This document shows positions 34,001 through 41,773 of a DNA stretch of 57,309 nucleotides, in pieces (the first letter of the stretch is position 1; each line of letters opens with the position of its first letter). The stretch comes from Patescibacteria group bacterium (GTDB lineage Bacteria > Patescibacteriota > JACPGU01): contig JAQULF010000005.1 in NCBI GenBank assembly GCA_028718745.1, forward strand, positions 1 to 57,309, written 5' to 3'. Made by a program: the position numbers and the translations under genes. The notes beneath the pieces were generated by a model. The model saw only the letters and a list, made by a program, of their open reading frames with translations. It was not told the origin of the DNA and searched no databases.

Positions 34001-34117
34001 ATGAGTGTGTACGAGACTGTTGTTACGATCGGTAAACATAAAGAGATCCCATGTGATCGTCGGCTTAAACAGATGCTGGAAATGGTTTCAGAAAGTCAGA
34101 AAAAGCTGGGCTACTAG
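34001..34117 (+). CDS. Tiny ORF, 38 aa
   Basis: AAGGGGG lies 7 bp before ATG. Product begins MSVYETVVTIGKHKEI and continues PCDRRLKQMLEMVSESQKK. Charged and helical, no recognised family. First of three short frames on one transcript. Confidence 0.55.
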   Translation: MSVYETVVTIGKHKEIPCDRRLKQMLEMVSESQKKLGY

Positions 34118-34156
34118 ATCCCAGCGAAAAAGATAACGACACCGTGGAGGTAAGCG

Positions 34157-34336
34157 ATGCGAAGAATCATCAGTGTTTTATTGGGAAACAAAGGAGCTGG
34201 TTCGGGACAGAGATTAGACACCTCTTTTCTCGACAAGTACACCCGCGGAATAGATCCTTCTCAACTCCGAATCAGGTGGCTGCCCAATGGAAGAGAGCAG
34301 GTAACCGCGGGCGTCAAAATGAGATACTTGCGGTGA
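34157..34336 (+). CDS. Tiny ORF, 59 aa
   Basis: GGAGGT 6 bp before ATG. MRRIISVLLGNKGAGSGQRL, then LRIRWLPNGREQVTAG. A longer frame covering 34144-34425 in another phase exists but lacks a ribosome site. Its stop overlaps the next ATG (TGATG). Confidence 0.55.
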   Translation: MRRIISVLLGNKGAGSGQRLDTSFLDKYTRGIDPSQLRIRWLPNGREQVTAGVKMRYLR

Positions 34337-34425
34337 TGTTTGATCTTCATCCCGATGTTGTTGAGGATATTCGCTCCAGTTCGCCCCATAGGAAAGGAGG
34401 AATCTCTCTAGCGAAAATCCGATAG
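34336..34425 (+). CDS. Tiny ORF, 29 aa, coupled to the previous one
   Basis: Starts within the upstream stop (TGATG), so translation would be coupled. MFDLHPDVVEDIRSSSPHRK. Could also be the other part of one protein joined by frameshift. Confidence 0.4.
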   Translation: MFDLHPDVVEDIRSSSPHRKGGISLAKIR

Positions 34426-34447
34426 CATAAAGGCCTGAATCAAAAAT

Positions 34448-34521
34448 GGCCTAGTAGCCAAGTGGTTTAAGGCGACGGTCCGCAAAACCGTTATGCAGGG
34501 GTTCGATTCCCCTCTAGGCCT
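34448..34521 (+). tRNA. tRNA-Cys (GCA) with C33
   Basis: Acceptor GGCCTAG/CTAGGCC, D arm GCCAAGTGGTTTAAGGC, T arm AGGGG-TTCGATT-CCCCT. The anticodon loop is CCGCAAA, giving GCA but with C in place of the near-universal U33. A second, canonical tRNA-Cys is at 55971. It lies on the same transcript as three tiny ORFs. Confidence 0.85.
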
Positions 34522-34671
34522 AATGTCTAGCCACACAGAGGTTCAAAAGAAACGAAAGGAGAGCAATAAGCCGAGCTCGAAAGGCTCGAGATTCAAGAAA
34601 GGAAGTGGGCCCAATGCGTTACTAGCTATAACCCACAACCGAAACGCGGTGAAAACCGTCCCGACGAATGA
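34522..34671 (+). other. Region between tRNA-Cys and terminator
   Basis: An open frame exists (ATG 34523, MSSHTEVQKKRKESNK) but its start overlaps the tRNA end, it has no ribosome site and it reads through the terminator. A small hairpin CGAGC...GCTCG is present. I see no convincing gene. Confidence 0.3.
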
Positions 34672-34702
34672 AGCCGTTCCCCAACCCGGGGGGCGGCTTT
34701 TT
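34672..34702 (+). terminator. Terminator of the tRNA-Cys unit
   Basis: AGCCG-TTCCCC-AAC-CCGGGG-CGGCT followed by TTTT. Confidence 0.85.
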
Positions 34703-34754
34703 CATTTATCCAAACCAGGTATCAATTACCTGTTTTTTTTGTTAGAATGAGTTT

Positions 34755-36959
34755 ATGTTTGCCAGAATTGCAGTTAATACAAAAAGCAGTAAAAGAGATG
34801 ATCTTTTTACTTACGAAATTCCCGAAGAAATTCGAGATGTTATTTGTGTTGGGCAATTGGTTATTATTCCGCTGGGAAATCGAAGTGTGAATGGGATTGT
34901 GATTGGGATAGAAAAAACCAAGCCGGAATTTGAAACCAAAAAAATTCTAAAAATAGTGGATGAGACTCCCATAGTTGATAATGAAAAAATTGAATTGGCG
35001 CGATTCATTTCGGAATACTATTGGTGCGGATTTTCGCAAGCGCTCTTTGCGATGCTGCCAATAAATTTACGCAAGCGTAAAACGAAGATTCTTAGGAATG
35101 ACAGCCGTGAGGCTGTCAAAGATCCAGGACATCCTTACGGATGTCATTCCAATTTTCAATTGAATTCAGCACAAGAAAAAGCTTTGGAGAAAATTAATAA
35201 CGCGATTGATGATAAAAAAGCAAAAACATTTTTACTTCACGGCGTGACAAATAGCGGGAAGACGGAAATATATTTGAGGGCTTGCGCGGAGGCTTTGGAA
35301 GTAAATCTCGGACATCCAATGTCCGGGATTCCCGGACATTGGATGTCCGGAGGATCCGGAGGATGCATATATATTGTTCCGGAAATTGCTTTAACTCCGC
35401 AAGCGATTAACAGATTTGAAGAAGTTTTTGGCAAAGATCAAGTGGCGCTAATTCACTCCGGACTTTCAATTTCAGAAAGATTAAAAACATGGATAGATAT
35501 AAAAACCGGCAAGAAAAATATTGTGGTTGGTTCCCGTTCGGCCATTTTTGCGCCATTGCAAAATTTGAAAATTATAATTGTGGATGAGGAACACGATCTT
35601 ATTTCCTTTAAATCCGACCAAACGCCCAGATACGAATTACACACAGTAGCCGAGAAATTAGCCGAGCTTTCGGGTTCAGTTTTAGTATTCGGGTCAGCAA
35701 CTCCGCTGGTTACCAGTTACGCAAAGGTTGTCAGCGGTGAATGGGAATATCTATCTTTGCCGGATAGAGTTGCTTGCCCCGGCCAGCCTGGCGGGGACAA
35801 TTCAATCCCGCCTCAAGTTAAGATTGTAGATATGTCCTCACCCGCCCATAATGCTTCGCATAATGAGGCGGGCAGGGAAGGGGTTTTCAGTGATTATTTA
35901 CTTCAAGCGCTAGAACTAGTTTTGAAAAATAAAAAACAAGCGCTCCTATTCCTCAATCGTCGTGGTATGGCTTCATTCATTCTTTGCAATGATTGCAAAA
36001 AAGTTTCCATGTGCGAAAGCTGCGATTCCAACTTAGTTTATCATTCGATAGATAATTCACCCTATGGAATACCGCAGAGCGGTAATTCCGCCTCTGGCGG
36101 AATTATTCCACAGGGTAAATTATGGTGTCATCATTGCGGAAGAAAATATCCGGTTCCGGTTAAATGCGGTGTTTGCGGAGGTCTGGACTTTCGCTTTCTT
36201 GGCCGCGGAACGGAGAAAATTGAGTCGGAGATACGAAAGTATTTTCCTCAAGCGCGGATTGCGCGAATGGATAGGGACACGATGACTTCGGATCTGAAAT
36301 ATCAAGAAATTTTTGAGAAATATAAAAAAGGTGAGATCGATATTTTGGTTGGAACGCAAATGATTGTCCATGGCTGGGATATTCCGTCGGTGGATTTGGC
36401 GGCGGTGATTTCGATTGATGAATCGTTGCTCATGCCGGATTATTCTTCCGAGGAAAAAGTTTTTCAACTTCTCACTCAATTAACCGGACGCACCGGCCGA
36501 AGCAATGCCAGAGGAATGATGATTTTACAAACGATCAATCCGGATCTGGCCGTTTTTGAAAATGTTGTCAAAAATGATTATTTATCTTTTGTAAAAAGAG
36601 AATTGGCTCTGCGTGAAAAATTTTCCTACCCGCCGTTTGGGCGGATGGTTAAGTTATCGTTGGGTGGGATGAATGGGGATTTGGTGGAGAAAAAGGCGGA
36701 AGATATGGCTAATAAATTAAAAAATTTAGAAATTAAAAAATTAAAGGAAGCAAGGGTTGAGATTGTTGGACCGATTAGTCCGTTAGTTGAAAAAAAATAT
36801 AATAGATATTGGAAGAATATCATTTTGAAATTTGTAGAGACGCGCGGCGGCGCGTCTAAAGATGGGAAGACACACGGCCGTGTGTCTCTACGGGAAGAAC
36901 TATTAAATCTCGTTCCCAAAGAGTGGGCTATCGACATTGACCCGTTGACATTGTTTTAA
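34755..36959 (+). CDS. priA: Primosomal protein N' (PriA helicase)
   Basis: 734 residues. N-terminal DNA-binding part, Walker A LLHGVTNSGKTEIYL, DEEH box (VDEEHDLISF), zinc cysteines (CNDCKKVSMCESC, CHHCGRKYPVPVKCGVCGG), and helicase motifs GTQMIVHGWDIPS and TGRTGRS. Restarts stalled forks. At least six palindromic inserts are in frame: 35099-35152, 35311-35359, ~35768-35799, 35842-35886, 36063-36115 and 36836-36893. The promoter of the next unit overlaps its stop codon. Confidence 0.93.
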   Translation: MFARIAVNTKSSKRDDLFTYEIPEEIRDVICVGQLVIIPLGNRSVNGIVIGIEKTKPEFETKKILKIVDETPIVDNEKIELARFISEYYWCGFSQALFAMLPINLRKRKTKILRNDSREAVKDPGHPYGCHSNFQLNSAQEKALEKINNAIDDKKAKTFLLHGVTNSGKTEIYLRACAEALEVNLGHPMSGIPGHWMSGGSGGCIYIVPEIALTPQAINRFEEVFGKDQVALIHSGLSISERLKTWIDIKTGKKNIVVGSRSAIFAPLQNLKIIIVDEEHDLISFKSDQTPRYELHTVAEKLAELSGSVLVFGSATPLVTSYAKVVSGEWEYLSLPDRVACPGQPGGDNSIPPQVKIVDMSSPAHNASHNEAGREGVFSDYLLQALELVLKNKKQALLFLNRRGMASFILCNDCKKVSMCESCDSNLVYHSIDNSPYGIPQSGNSASGGIIPQGKLWCHHCGRKYPVPVKCGVCGGLDFRFLGRGTEKIESEIRKYFPQARIARMDRDTMTSDLKYQEIFEKYKKGEIDILVGTQMIVHGWDIPSVDLAAVISIDESLLMPDYSSEEKVFQLLTQLTGRTGRSNARGMMILQTINPDLAVFENVVKNDYLSFVKRELALREKFSYPPFGRMVKLSLGGMNGDLVEKKAEDMANKLKNLEIKKLKEARVEIVGPISPLVEKKYNRYWKNIILKFVETRGGASKDGKTHGRVSLREELLNLVPKEWAIDIDPLTLF

Positions 36960-36972
36960 GCATTTGTATAAT
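36945..36972 (+). promoter_or_regulatory. Promoter inside the 3' end of priA
   Basis: TTGACA (36945-36950), 16 bp, TATAAT (36967-36972). The leader then contains hairpin GTAGATAACTATCTAC and GGAACC/GGTTCC. Confidence 0.7.
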
Positions 36973-37073
36973 GTAGATAACTATCTACGGAACCGGATTT
37001 AGGGAACCATCAAGAGGTTCCAATAACAGGTTCTGTGGATGGCACTCCACTACATAGAGAAAGGGGGGTAATT

Positions 37074-37193
37074 ATGCTAACATCGCTTTACGAAAGAATG
37101 ATGTTGCGACGCAAAGAAGAGGCGAAATCCGCCGCGACGCGCATCGAAGAGAAGCGCTCGAAGAACGCTGGCGCACCGAAAAAGAAGAAATAA
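37074..37193 (+). CDS. Tiny basic protein, 39 aa
   Basis: AAGGGGGG 7 bp before ATG. Starts MLTSLYERMMLRRKEEAKSA and ends in GAPKKKK. Lys/Arg/Ala-rich, a likely nucleic-acid-binding helix. Stand-alone unit with promoter and distant terminator. Confidence 0.6.
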   Translation: MLTSLYERMMLRRKEEAKSAATRIEEKRSKNAGAPKKKK

Positions 37194-37297
37194 CCCCCGA
37201 AGAAGCGAAGAGGGGTGGCGCGTAAGGACGCTGCCCGTAAGGCTCTGCTAACGCAGAGATTCAGACGGAAACGGAATTAATTTTCCGTGAAGTCAAG

Positions 37298-37364
37298 GGT
37301 TGAGAATTTTTTCTCAACCACAACTGCGCGCCATTCGGACTCCGGTCCGGGCGCGCATTTTCTT
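37298..37364 (+). terminator. Hairpin plus terminator
   Basis: Perfect hairpin GGTTGAGAA...TTCTCAACC (37298-37319), then GCGCGCC...GGCGCGC (37326-37356) followed by ATTTTCTTTT. Between 37194 and 37298 there is only structured, GC-rich DNA, with no gene seen. Confidence 0.75.
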
Positions 37365-37382
37365 TTGTGTTAAAATGGGTTT

Positions 37383-37949
37383 ATGGAAAACAAACACAGA
37401 AAATCAATTCGCCTCAAAGAATATAATTATTCCGATCCGTCGGATTATTTTATTACCATTTGTACACAGGACAGGGAATGTTTGTTTGGAGAGGTTGTGG
37501 ATGGGGAGATGAGGTTGAATGAGGTTGGCAAGATCGTAGAGCAATGTTATTTGGAGATCCCAAAACATTTTTCAAATATAGAATTGGACATTTTCCAAAT
37601 CATGCCAAATCATGTGCATTTTATATTAAGGATTGTGGATGATGATACCGATTGTAGGGGCGGGGTTCCCCCGCCCGATAAGGAAAACATTTTAATTCAG
37701 GGCGGGGAGACCCCGCCCCTACGGAGCGAAAAACCAACATTAGGGCAAATGGTTGGATATTTTAAATACCAATCAACAAAAGAAATAAATATGTTTTTGG
37801 AAAATCCCGGCAACAGAATCTTTCAGCGCAATTATTACGAAGAGATAATCAAAAACGAAAAACATTATTCCGAGGTTTACGATTACATTCTCTCTAATCC
37901 TCAAACCTGGATTAGGGATAAAAACAATCCTCTAAATTTTATTAAATGA
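37383..37949 (+). CDS. REP-associated tyrosine transposase (RAYT, IS200-like Y1/HUH family)
   Basis: 188 residues. YFITICTQDRECLFG, the HUH-type motif IMPNHVHFIL, and the C-terminal block RIFQRNYYEEIIKNEKHYSE with the catalytic Tyr, then YDYILSNPQTW, are diagnostic of RAYT proteins. These nick single-stranded REP hairpins preceded by GTAG. The gene itself contains two facing GTAG palindromes (37661-37724) that add a Gly/Pro-rich loop in frame. No strong ribosome site. Confidence 0.9.
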   Translation: MENKHRKSIRLKEYNYSDPSDYFITICTQDRECLFGEVVDGEMRLNEVGKIVEQCYLEIPKHFSNIELDIFQIMPNHVHFILRIVDDDTDCRGGVPPPDKENILIQGGETPPLRSEKPTLGQMVGYFKYQSTKEINMFLENPGNRIFQRNYYEEIIKNEKHYSEVYDYILSNPQTWIRDKNNPLNFIK

Positions 37950-37991
37950 AAACGCCCGGTGACTATGCACACGGGCGCGTGGAACGGATAT

Positions 37992-38190
37992 TCGCAACTA
38001 TTGAACGAAGCTCGAACTTTTTACGAAGAAAATCCGAATGAGAATTTCTGAATCCTCGGGCGGAGCGTCCCGATGGGGGGGCGGGACTGCTCCGCCCGAA
38101 TCCCCGAATTCAAAAAATCCCGCTCAAAATTTCCGCCGCCGCTTCTTGCCGCAATTTAGGAAATTGCGACTATTTTGAAATTTGATTTTT
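37992..38190 (+). repeat. Island inverted repeat A, left copy (displaced recombinase tail + hairpin)
   Basis: Encodes the last 18 codons of a serine recombinase and its TGA, then hairpin CGGGCGGAGC/GCTCCGCCCG with inner GTCCCG/CGGGAC. Nearly identical, inverted, to 42737-42937. Confidence 0.85.
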
Positions 38191-38262
38191 ATTCTTTAAT
38201 ATAATAGCAAAACAAGAGAAAAAGTAAATAACGGGGGATTCTAAAAGAGGAGGCTAAGATAT

Positions 38263-39024
38263 TTATTTATTCTTTTTAGAAACATTCCATAACTGCTCAA
38301 ACCAATTTTTCATTGTTTTGGCATATTCTCTCGATGTTATAACAAATCCAAAATTCTCTTTTGCAGATGTTAGAATAGCGACATTATCGCCATAAATATA
38401 AATATGGGTTGGTGAATGAAAACCGCTGGGAGCAAATCGAGCTTCTCGTAGATATTCTTTTTTCGGCTGGAGATATTCTTCTTTTGTTTCTGAAGAACGC
38501 ACCCTAATTGATCTCGTAAAAATATCCTTTTCTACTTTTCTTCGAACAAAGCTTCTTAGAAATCCTTCTCCGACTATACTTGCTAATTCTTTTGTTTCTC
38601 CAACATACAGAATTTCTTTAATTTGCGATTCTAGTATCTCTTCATAGATATCTTTAATTTCTTCCCCCTCAAAAATTCTAGTTTTGGGCAAAAATGGTGT
38701 TGTTCCATAGATCGCCGTTAGCTCTGGTAAAACTTTCTCAAAAGATTCTATTTCTAGATTTGCCTTCTCCTTTTCCTGCTTGAGAATTTTAAGAATGTTT
38801 TTTGGAGGATAGGCACTATAAATTCTGCGAGATTTATTTTCTGAAATTTCTATTAATTTTCTTTTTTCTAATCGTTCAAGCAAATGAAATGCTGTCGTAC
38901 GAGGCAATCTTACCTTTTTTGTGATAGGCAAAATAGCCGATTGGCCTAATTCCAAACAAGCCAGGTAAATACTGGCTTCTTTTTGATTTAACCCGATTTT
39001 TTCTAAATATTGTTCTATTTCCAT
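38263..39024 (-). CDS. TrmB-family transcriptional regulator
   Basis: 253 residues. N-terminal winged helix (GLNQKEASIYLACLELGQSA, RLPRTTAFHLLERLEKRKLI), a coiled-coil connector (EKANLEIESFEKVLPE) and a C-terminal phospholipase-D-like effector domain (TRIFEGEEIKDIYEEILES...YVGETKELASI...DNVAILTS), the TrmB/DUF-type arrangement. Divergent from the radical SAM gene it may control. A CCAC-TATG-GTGG palindrome lies just before its ATG. Confidence 0.8.
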   Translation of the reverse strand: MEIEQYLEKIGLNQKEASIYLACLELGQSAILPITKKVRLPRTTAFHLLERLEKRKLIEISENKSRRIYSAYPPKNILKILKQEKEKANLEIESFEKVLPELTAIYGTTPFLPKTRIFEGEEIKDIYEEILESQIKEILYVGETKELASIVGEGFLRSFVRRKVEKDIFTRSIRVRSSETKEEYLQPKKEYLREARFAPSGFHSPTHIYIYGDNVAILTSAKENFGFVITSREYAKTMKNWFEQLWNVSKKNK

Positions 39025-39056
39025 ATGTCCACCATAGTGGTCGTTAATATAGATTA

Positions 39057-39085
39057 ATTATACCACAACAGATTATATAATGCAA
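39057..39085 (-). promoter_or_regulatory. Promoter of the TrmB-like gene
   Basis: Minus strand TTGCAT, 17 bp, TATAAT. Confidence 0.6.
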
Positions 39086-39104
39086 TAGGCAATGTCCAAA
39101 TCTA

Positions 39105-39133
39105 TTGATAACAGCGCTGTTTTATGTTAAAAT
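39105..39133 (+). promoter_or_regulatory. Promoter with central palindrome
   Basis: TTGATA, 17 bp, TAAAAT. The 12-bp palindrome AACAGCGCTGTT sits between -35 and -10, a classic operator position. Confidence 0.65.
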
Positions 39134-39185
39134 TAACATTCAAAATGTCTTGTACATTTAAAAATAAAACAAAGGAGATCGAGTC

Positions 39186-40556
39186 ATGAATATCTACTGG
39201 GTTCTGGTTGGATTGCATGAATTTTTGGGAAAAGTAGTATTTGTATTCCCGCCCCAAGATAGTAACTTTCCCGCACTTGGAACACGGAAAGGAAGAAACT
39301 TCAAGGGAAATCTAGGGCTCTTGCGCATAGCCGGCTATCTTGTCGAAAAACTGGGATACAGTTTTTCAATGGCGAGATTGACAACCAAAGAAGATGTCGC
39401 TAAGCTCCTTCGCAACGCGCATGTGGGAATCTCATCTGGGTATGACAATTACCATAACTCAATAGAACTTTCCGAGTTAGCCCGAGACACAGGAGCAAGA
39501 AGTATAATACTGGGCGGTTCTTACATCTCTACAAGAGCCCGACAGATCGCCCGAAAATATCCGCATATAAATCTGGTTACCATCGGGCAAGGAGAAAAAG
39601 CGGTATGTGAAATGATTAAGTCGCAGGATTGTGGAAAGAATCATATCGTCGCGAGCGGAAAAGATTCCTATACACCACTGCGCTGTCTTTCAACCCCGCT
39701 TTACGAAAAGTGGCCGATAGATCATGCGCCTCTGTTTAGAGGGAGAAAAACGGCACTGGTCTACTGGGGCGACGGATGCGGTCAAGCATTGTCCGTCAAA
39801 CCATGTCTGTTTTGCTCCATATGCCACCAAGCGCCTCGGCTCAATTGCAAGACAGTAAAACAGGTTGTGGAAGAAATGAAGTTGTTGGAGAACTTGGGAT
39901 TCGGCGCTGTCGAAGTAGGGAGCGATGATTTCCCAAGCACTGTTTCGATAAAATGGCTGCGAGAATTAGTGAGCTTGATAGAAAATGGATCCTGCCTCAA
40001 ACTCGATGTCTACATTCACAGTAGAGCTCGTCCGCTCAAGAATACTGAAAAGATAGACCTACTGATCAGGATGGGAGTCAAAGTGATCCAAACAGGGTTC
40101 GAAACAGGAAATACAGAAATAAAGTCGCGCAGTATGAATAACAAATCAACAATGGATGAGGAGGACGCATTAGTAGATCTATGCGCTAAAAATGGCATAT
40201 ATCTTCACCCATCATTCACTATTGGTTTGCCTGGCGAGACTTTATCTTCGTTGAAGCAAACTACCGATCGGATTCAGACGATTTTGGGCAGAGGCGTAAT
40301 TAACACATTTCAGTTTGATTTGTTAATGCCTCTGCCGGGTAGTGAATCCTTCGACTTGCTTTGCAAAAACCATTCGAACTGGGCGGAGCAAGACTTTGTT
40401 CCGCTGGACGAACTCTCAAAAGCATGGTTCGCAGAATTCACAAACATTTCTTTTGAGAACGCAGTTGAGGTTAGACAACGGATGATAGATTGTCTACCCC
40501 CAGAAGTATTCGTTGGCAGTTTCTGGACAGGCGATGGTAAAACGAATGATGTGTAA
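39186..40556 (+). CDS. Radical SAM protein with B12-binding-like N-terminal domain
   Basis: 456 residues. AAAGGAG precedes ATG. The N-terminal Rossmann part (HVGISSGYDNYHNSIELSEL, ARSIILGGSYISTRAR, INLVTIGQGEKAV) is like the cobalamin-binding domain of B12 radical SAM enzymes. The cluster motif reads GDGCGQALSVKPCLFCSICH, so CxxCxxC plus an upstream Cys rather than standard CxxxCxxC. TIM-barrel motifs follow (VEVGSDDFPST, IQTGFETGN, SFTIGLPGET). Substrate unknown. Likely operon with 40587. Confidence 0.8.
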   Translation: MNIYWVLVGLHEFLGKVVFVFPPQDSNFPALGTRKGRNFKGNLGLLRIAGYLVEKLGYSFSMARLTTKEDVAKLLRNAHVGISSGYDNYHNSIELSELARDTGARSIILGGSYISTRARQIARKYPHINLVTIGQGEKAVCEMIKSQDCGKNHIVASGKDSYTPLRCLSTPLYEKWPIDHAPLFRGRKTALVYWGDGCGQALSVKPCLFCSICHQAPRLNCKTVKQVVEEMKLLENLGFGAVEVGSDDFPSTVSIKWLRELVSLIENGSCLKLDVYIHSRARPLKNTEKIDLLIRMGVKVIQTGFETGNTEIKSRSMNNKSTMDEEDALVDLCAKNGIYLHPSFTIGLPGETLSSLKQTTDRIQTILGRGVINTFQFDLLMPLPGSESFDLLCKNHSNWAEQDFVPLDELSKAWFAEFTNISFENAVEVRQRMIDCLPPEVFVGSFWTGDGKTNDV

Positions 40557-40586
40557 ATAAACAAAAAAATCAAAAGGAGATGAGAC

Positions 40587-41186
40587 ATGAGAAAAGCCAA
40601 TGTGTTTGTCGTTATAATGATAGCTTTCATCGCATTAACAGTTACATTAACAACGGTTCGTGCCGACCAGACCACAGTCATAACTCGCATTGACTTGGCC
40701 GAAGGCAAAAAGCCAAAGTATTCGGAAATAGCATTTCTGCCCAAAGGCTACGAGTTTTGGACAATCGGTATCGGCCAAAATAATCCGTGGGTTCGCTTCG
40801 GCCGATTGAAACCGATCTCGCGCTCTTTATCCGCGGGAGTGCTAATCAGCGTCACTGGACAGAAAAAGTATTTTAACCCATCTTTCTCATTCAAAAAGAA
40901 GGTGGGCAAAGGAAGTGTTTACTCCGTGATAGATTATTACTCACCGATCAATGGAGGTCGGTGGATTTTGTCTCTCGCTGAGATGCGCTACCTAACACCA
41001 ATCAATAAAAGGATCAATGTTGGAGTAGCCGGTCATTTCTGGGCAGAACAAGGAATGCCAAACCCAGTACATTTTGGACCGGCCTTCCAGATCAAAACCG
41101 GAAAGACGACTTCCTGCTACGCACGCATAGCGGTGCTCGGCGATTCTCCGGCATCTGCGCGCATACAATTTTCAACAAGCTGGTAA
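40587..41186 (+). CDS. Secreted protein, 199 aa, co-transcribed with the radical SAM gene
   Basis: AAAAGGAG before ATG. Signal peptide (FVVIMIAFIALTVTLTTVRA) with likely cleavage after VRA. The mature part is beta-rich with alternating hydrophobic residues (RLKPISRSLSAGVLISVTG, GRWILSLAEMRYLTP), suggesting a small beta-barrel or surface protein. No family recognised. A possible substrate or partner of the radical SAM enzyme. Confidence 0.72.
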   Translation: MRKANVFVVIMIAFIALTVTLTTVRADQTTVITRIDLAEGKKPKYSEIAFLPKGYEFWTIGIGQNNPWVRFGRLKPISRSLSAGVLISVTGQKKYFNPSFSFKKKVGKGSVYSVIDYYSPINGGRWILSLAEMRYLTPINKRINVGVAGHFWAEQGMPNPVHFGPAFQIKTGKTTSCYARIAVLGDSPASARIQFSTSW

Positions 41187-41197
41187 TAAAATCAGCA

Positions 41198-41232
41198 AAG
41201 GGCGGTTATAATCTTTAGCCGCCTTTTTTTAT
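41198..41232 (+). terminator. Terminator
   Basis: GGCGG-N13-CCGCC followed by TTTTTTT. Confidence 0.85.
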
Positions 41233-41289
41233 CGTTTCTATTTAGATCGCAACTTCTATTTTTAGAAAAATCAGGTTCAAAAAAACTTG

Positions 41290-41324
41290 TTGACAAGATT
41301 TTTTGTTGTATATATAATACAACA
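41290..41324 (+). promoter_or_regulatory. Promoter and operator of the Xre/ImmA pair
   Basis: TTGACA, 17 bp, TATAAT (41313-41318), with inverted repeat TGTTGTAT/ATACAACA (41304-41311/41317-41324) covering the -10. Confidence 0.8.
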
Positions 41325-41329
41325 TAGAT

Positions 41330-41773
41330 ATGAAAAAAACCAGCGAAGGGAAAAACAATTTAACTTTTGCGGACTTTGTTCACAAAAGAAGGGTGTCTTT
41401 AGGTTATACCTTGAGAGAGTTCTGTAGAAAAACAGGATATGATGTGGCATATATAAGCCGAATAGAAAATGGACTCATGACACCACCTGATGATATTAAT
41501 AAATTAAAAGCTTTAGCTTTAGCACTAGAACTGAAACCAGAAAGCGAAGAGTGGGTGGAATTTTTTGATTCAGCGTATATAGAAAGAGGTAAGATACCTG
41601 AAGATATTATAGAAAGCAAATTAAATGTAATAAGTTTTCTTCCGGCATTCTATAGAACTATTAGAAGCAAAAAATTAACTCAAGAGGATCTGGACAAGCT
41701 TACAAAATTGCTAAAACAGAAAGACAGCGAGGACAAACATAAACATGGCAACAACCAGCAATCCGGCCAATAG
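41330..41773 (+). CDS. Xre-family helix-turn-helix regulator (antitoxin-like)
   Basis: 147 residues. HTH at 15-70 (FVHKRRVSLGYTLREFCRKT, DVAYISRIENGLMTPPD) and a longer acidic C-terminus than simple Xre proteins, ending in a Lys/Asp/Gln-rich tail. The overlap with the ImmA gene and the palindrome on its -10 indicate an autorepressor whose stability may be controlled by the peptidase. Confidence 0.85.
   Translation: MKKTSEGKNNLTFADFVHKRRVSLGYTLREFCRKTGYDVAYISRIENGLMTPPDDINKLKALALALELKPESEEWVEFFDSAYIERGKIPEDIIESKLNVISFLPAFYRTIRSKKLTQEDLDKLTKLLKQKDSEDKHKHGNNQQSGQ

Noticed and set aside
34144-34425. Single 93-residue protein from GTG 34144
   Set aside because: The GGAGG is spaced for ATG 34157 in another frame, whose product looks more protein-like; only the last 29 codons are kept as a coupled ORF.
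34493-34750. 85-residue ORF after tRNA-Cys
   Set aside because: Begins within the tRNA and runs through a strong terminator, with no ribosome site.
37074-37364. Riboswitch or RNase P-like RNA upstream of the RAYT gene
   Set aside because: The region contains a clear small ORF with a ribosome site and a normal terminator; the structure in the leader is short and generic.
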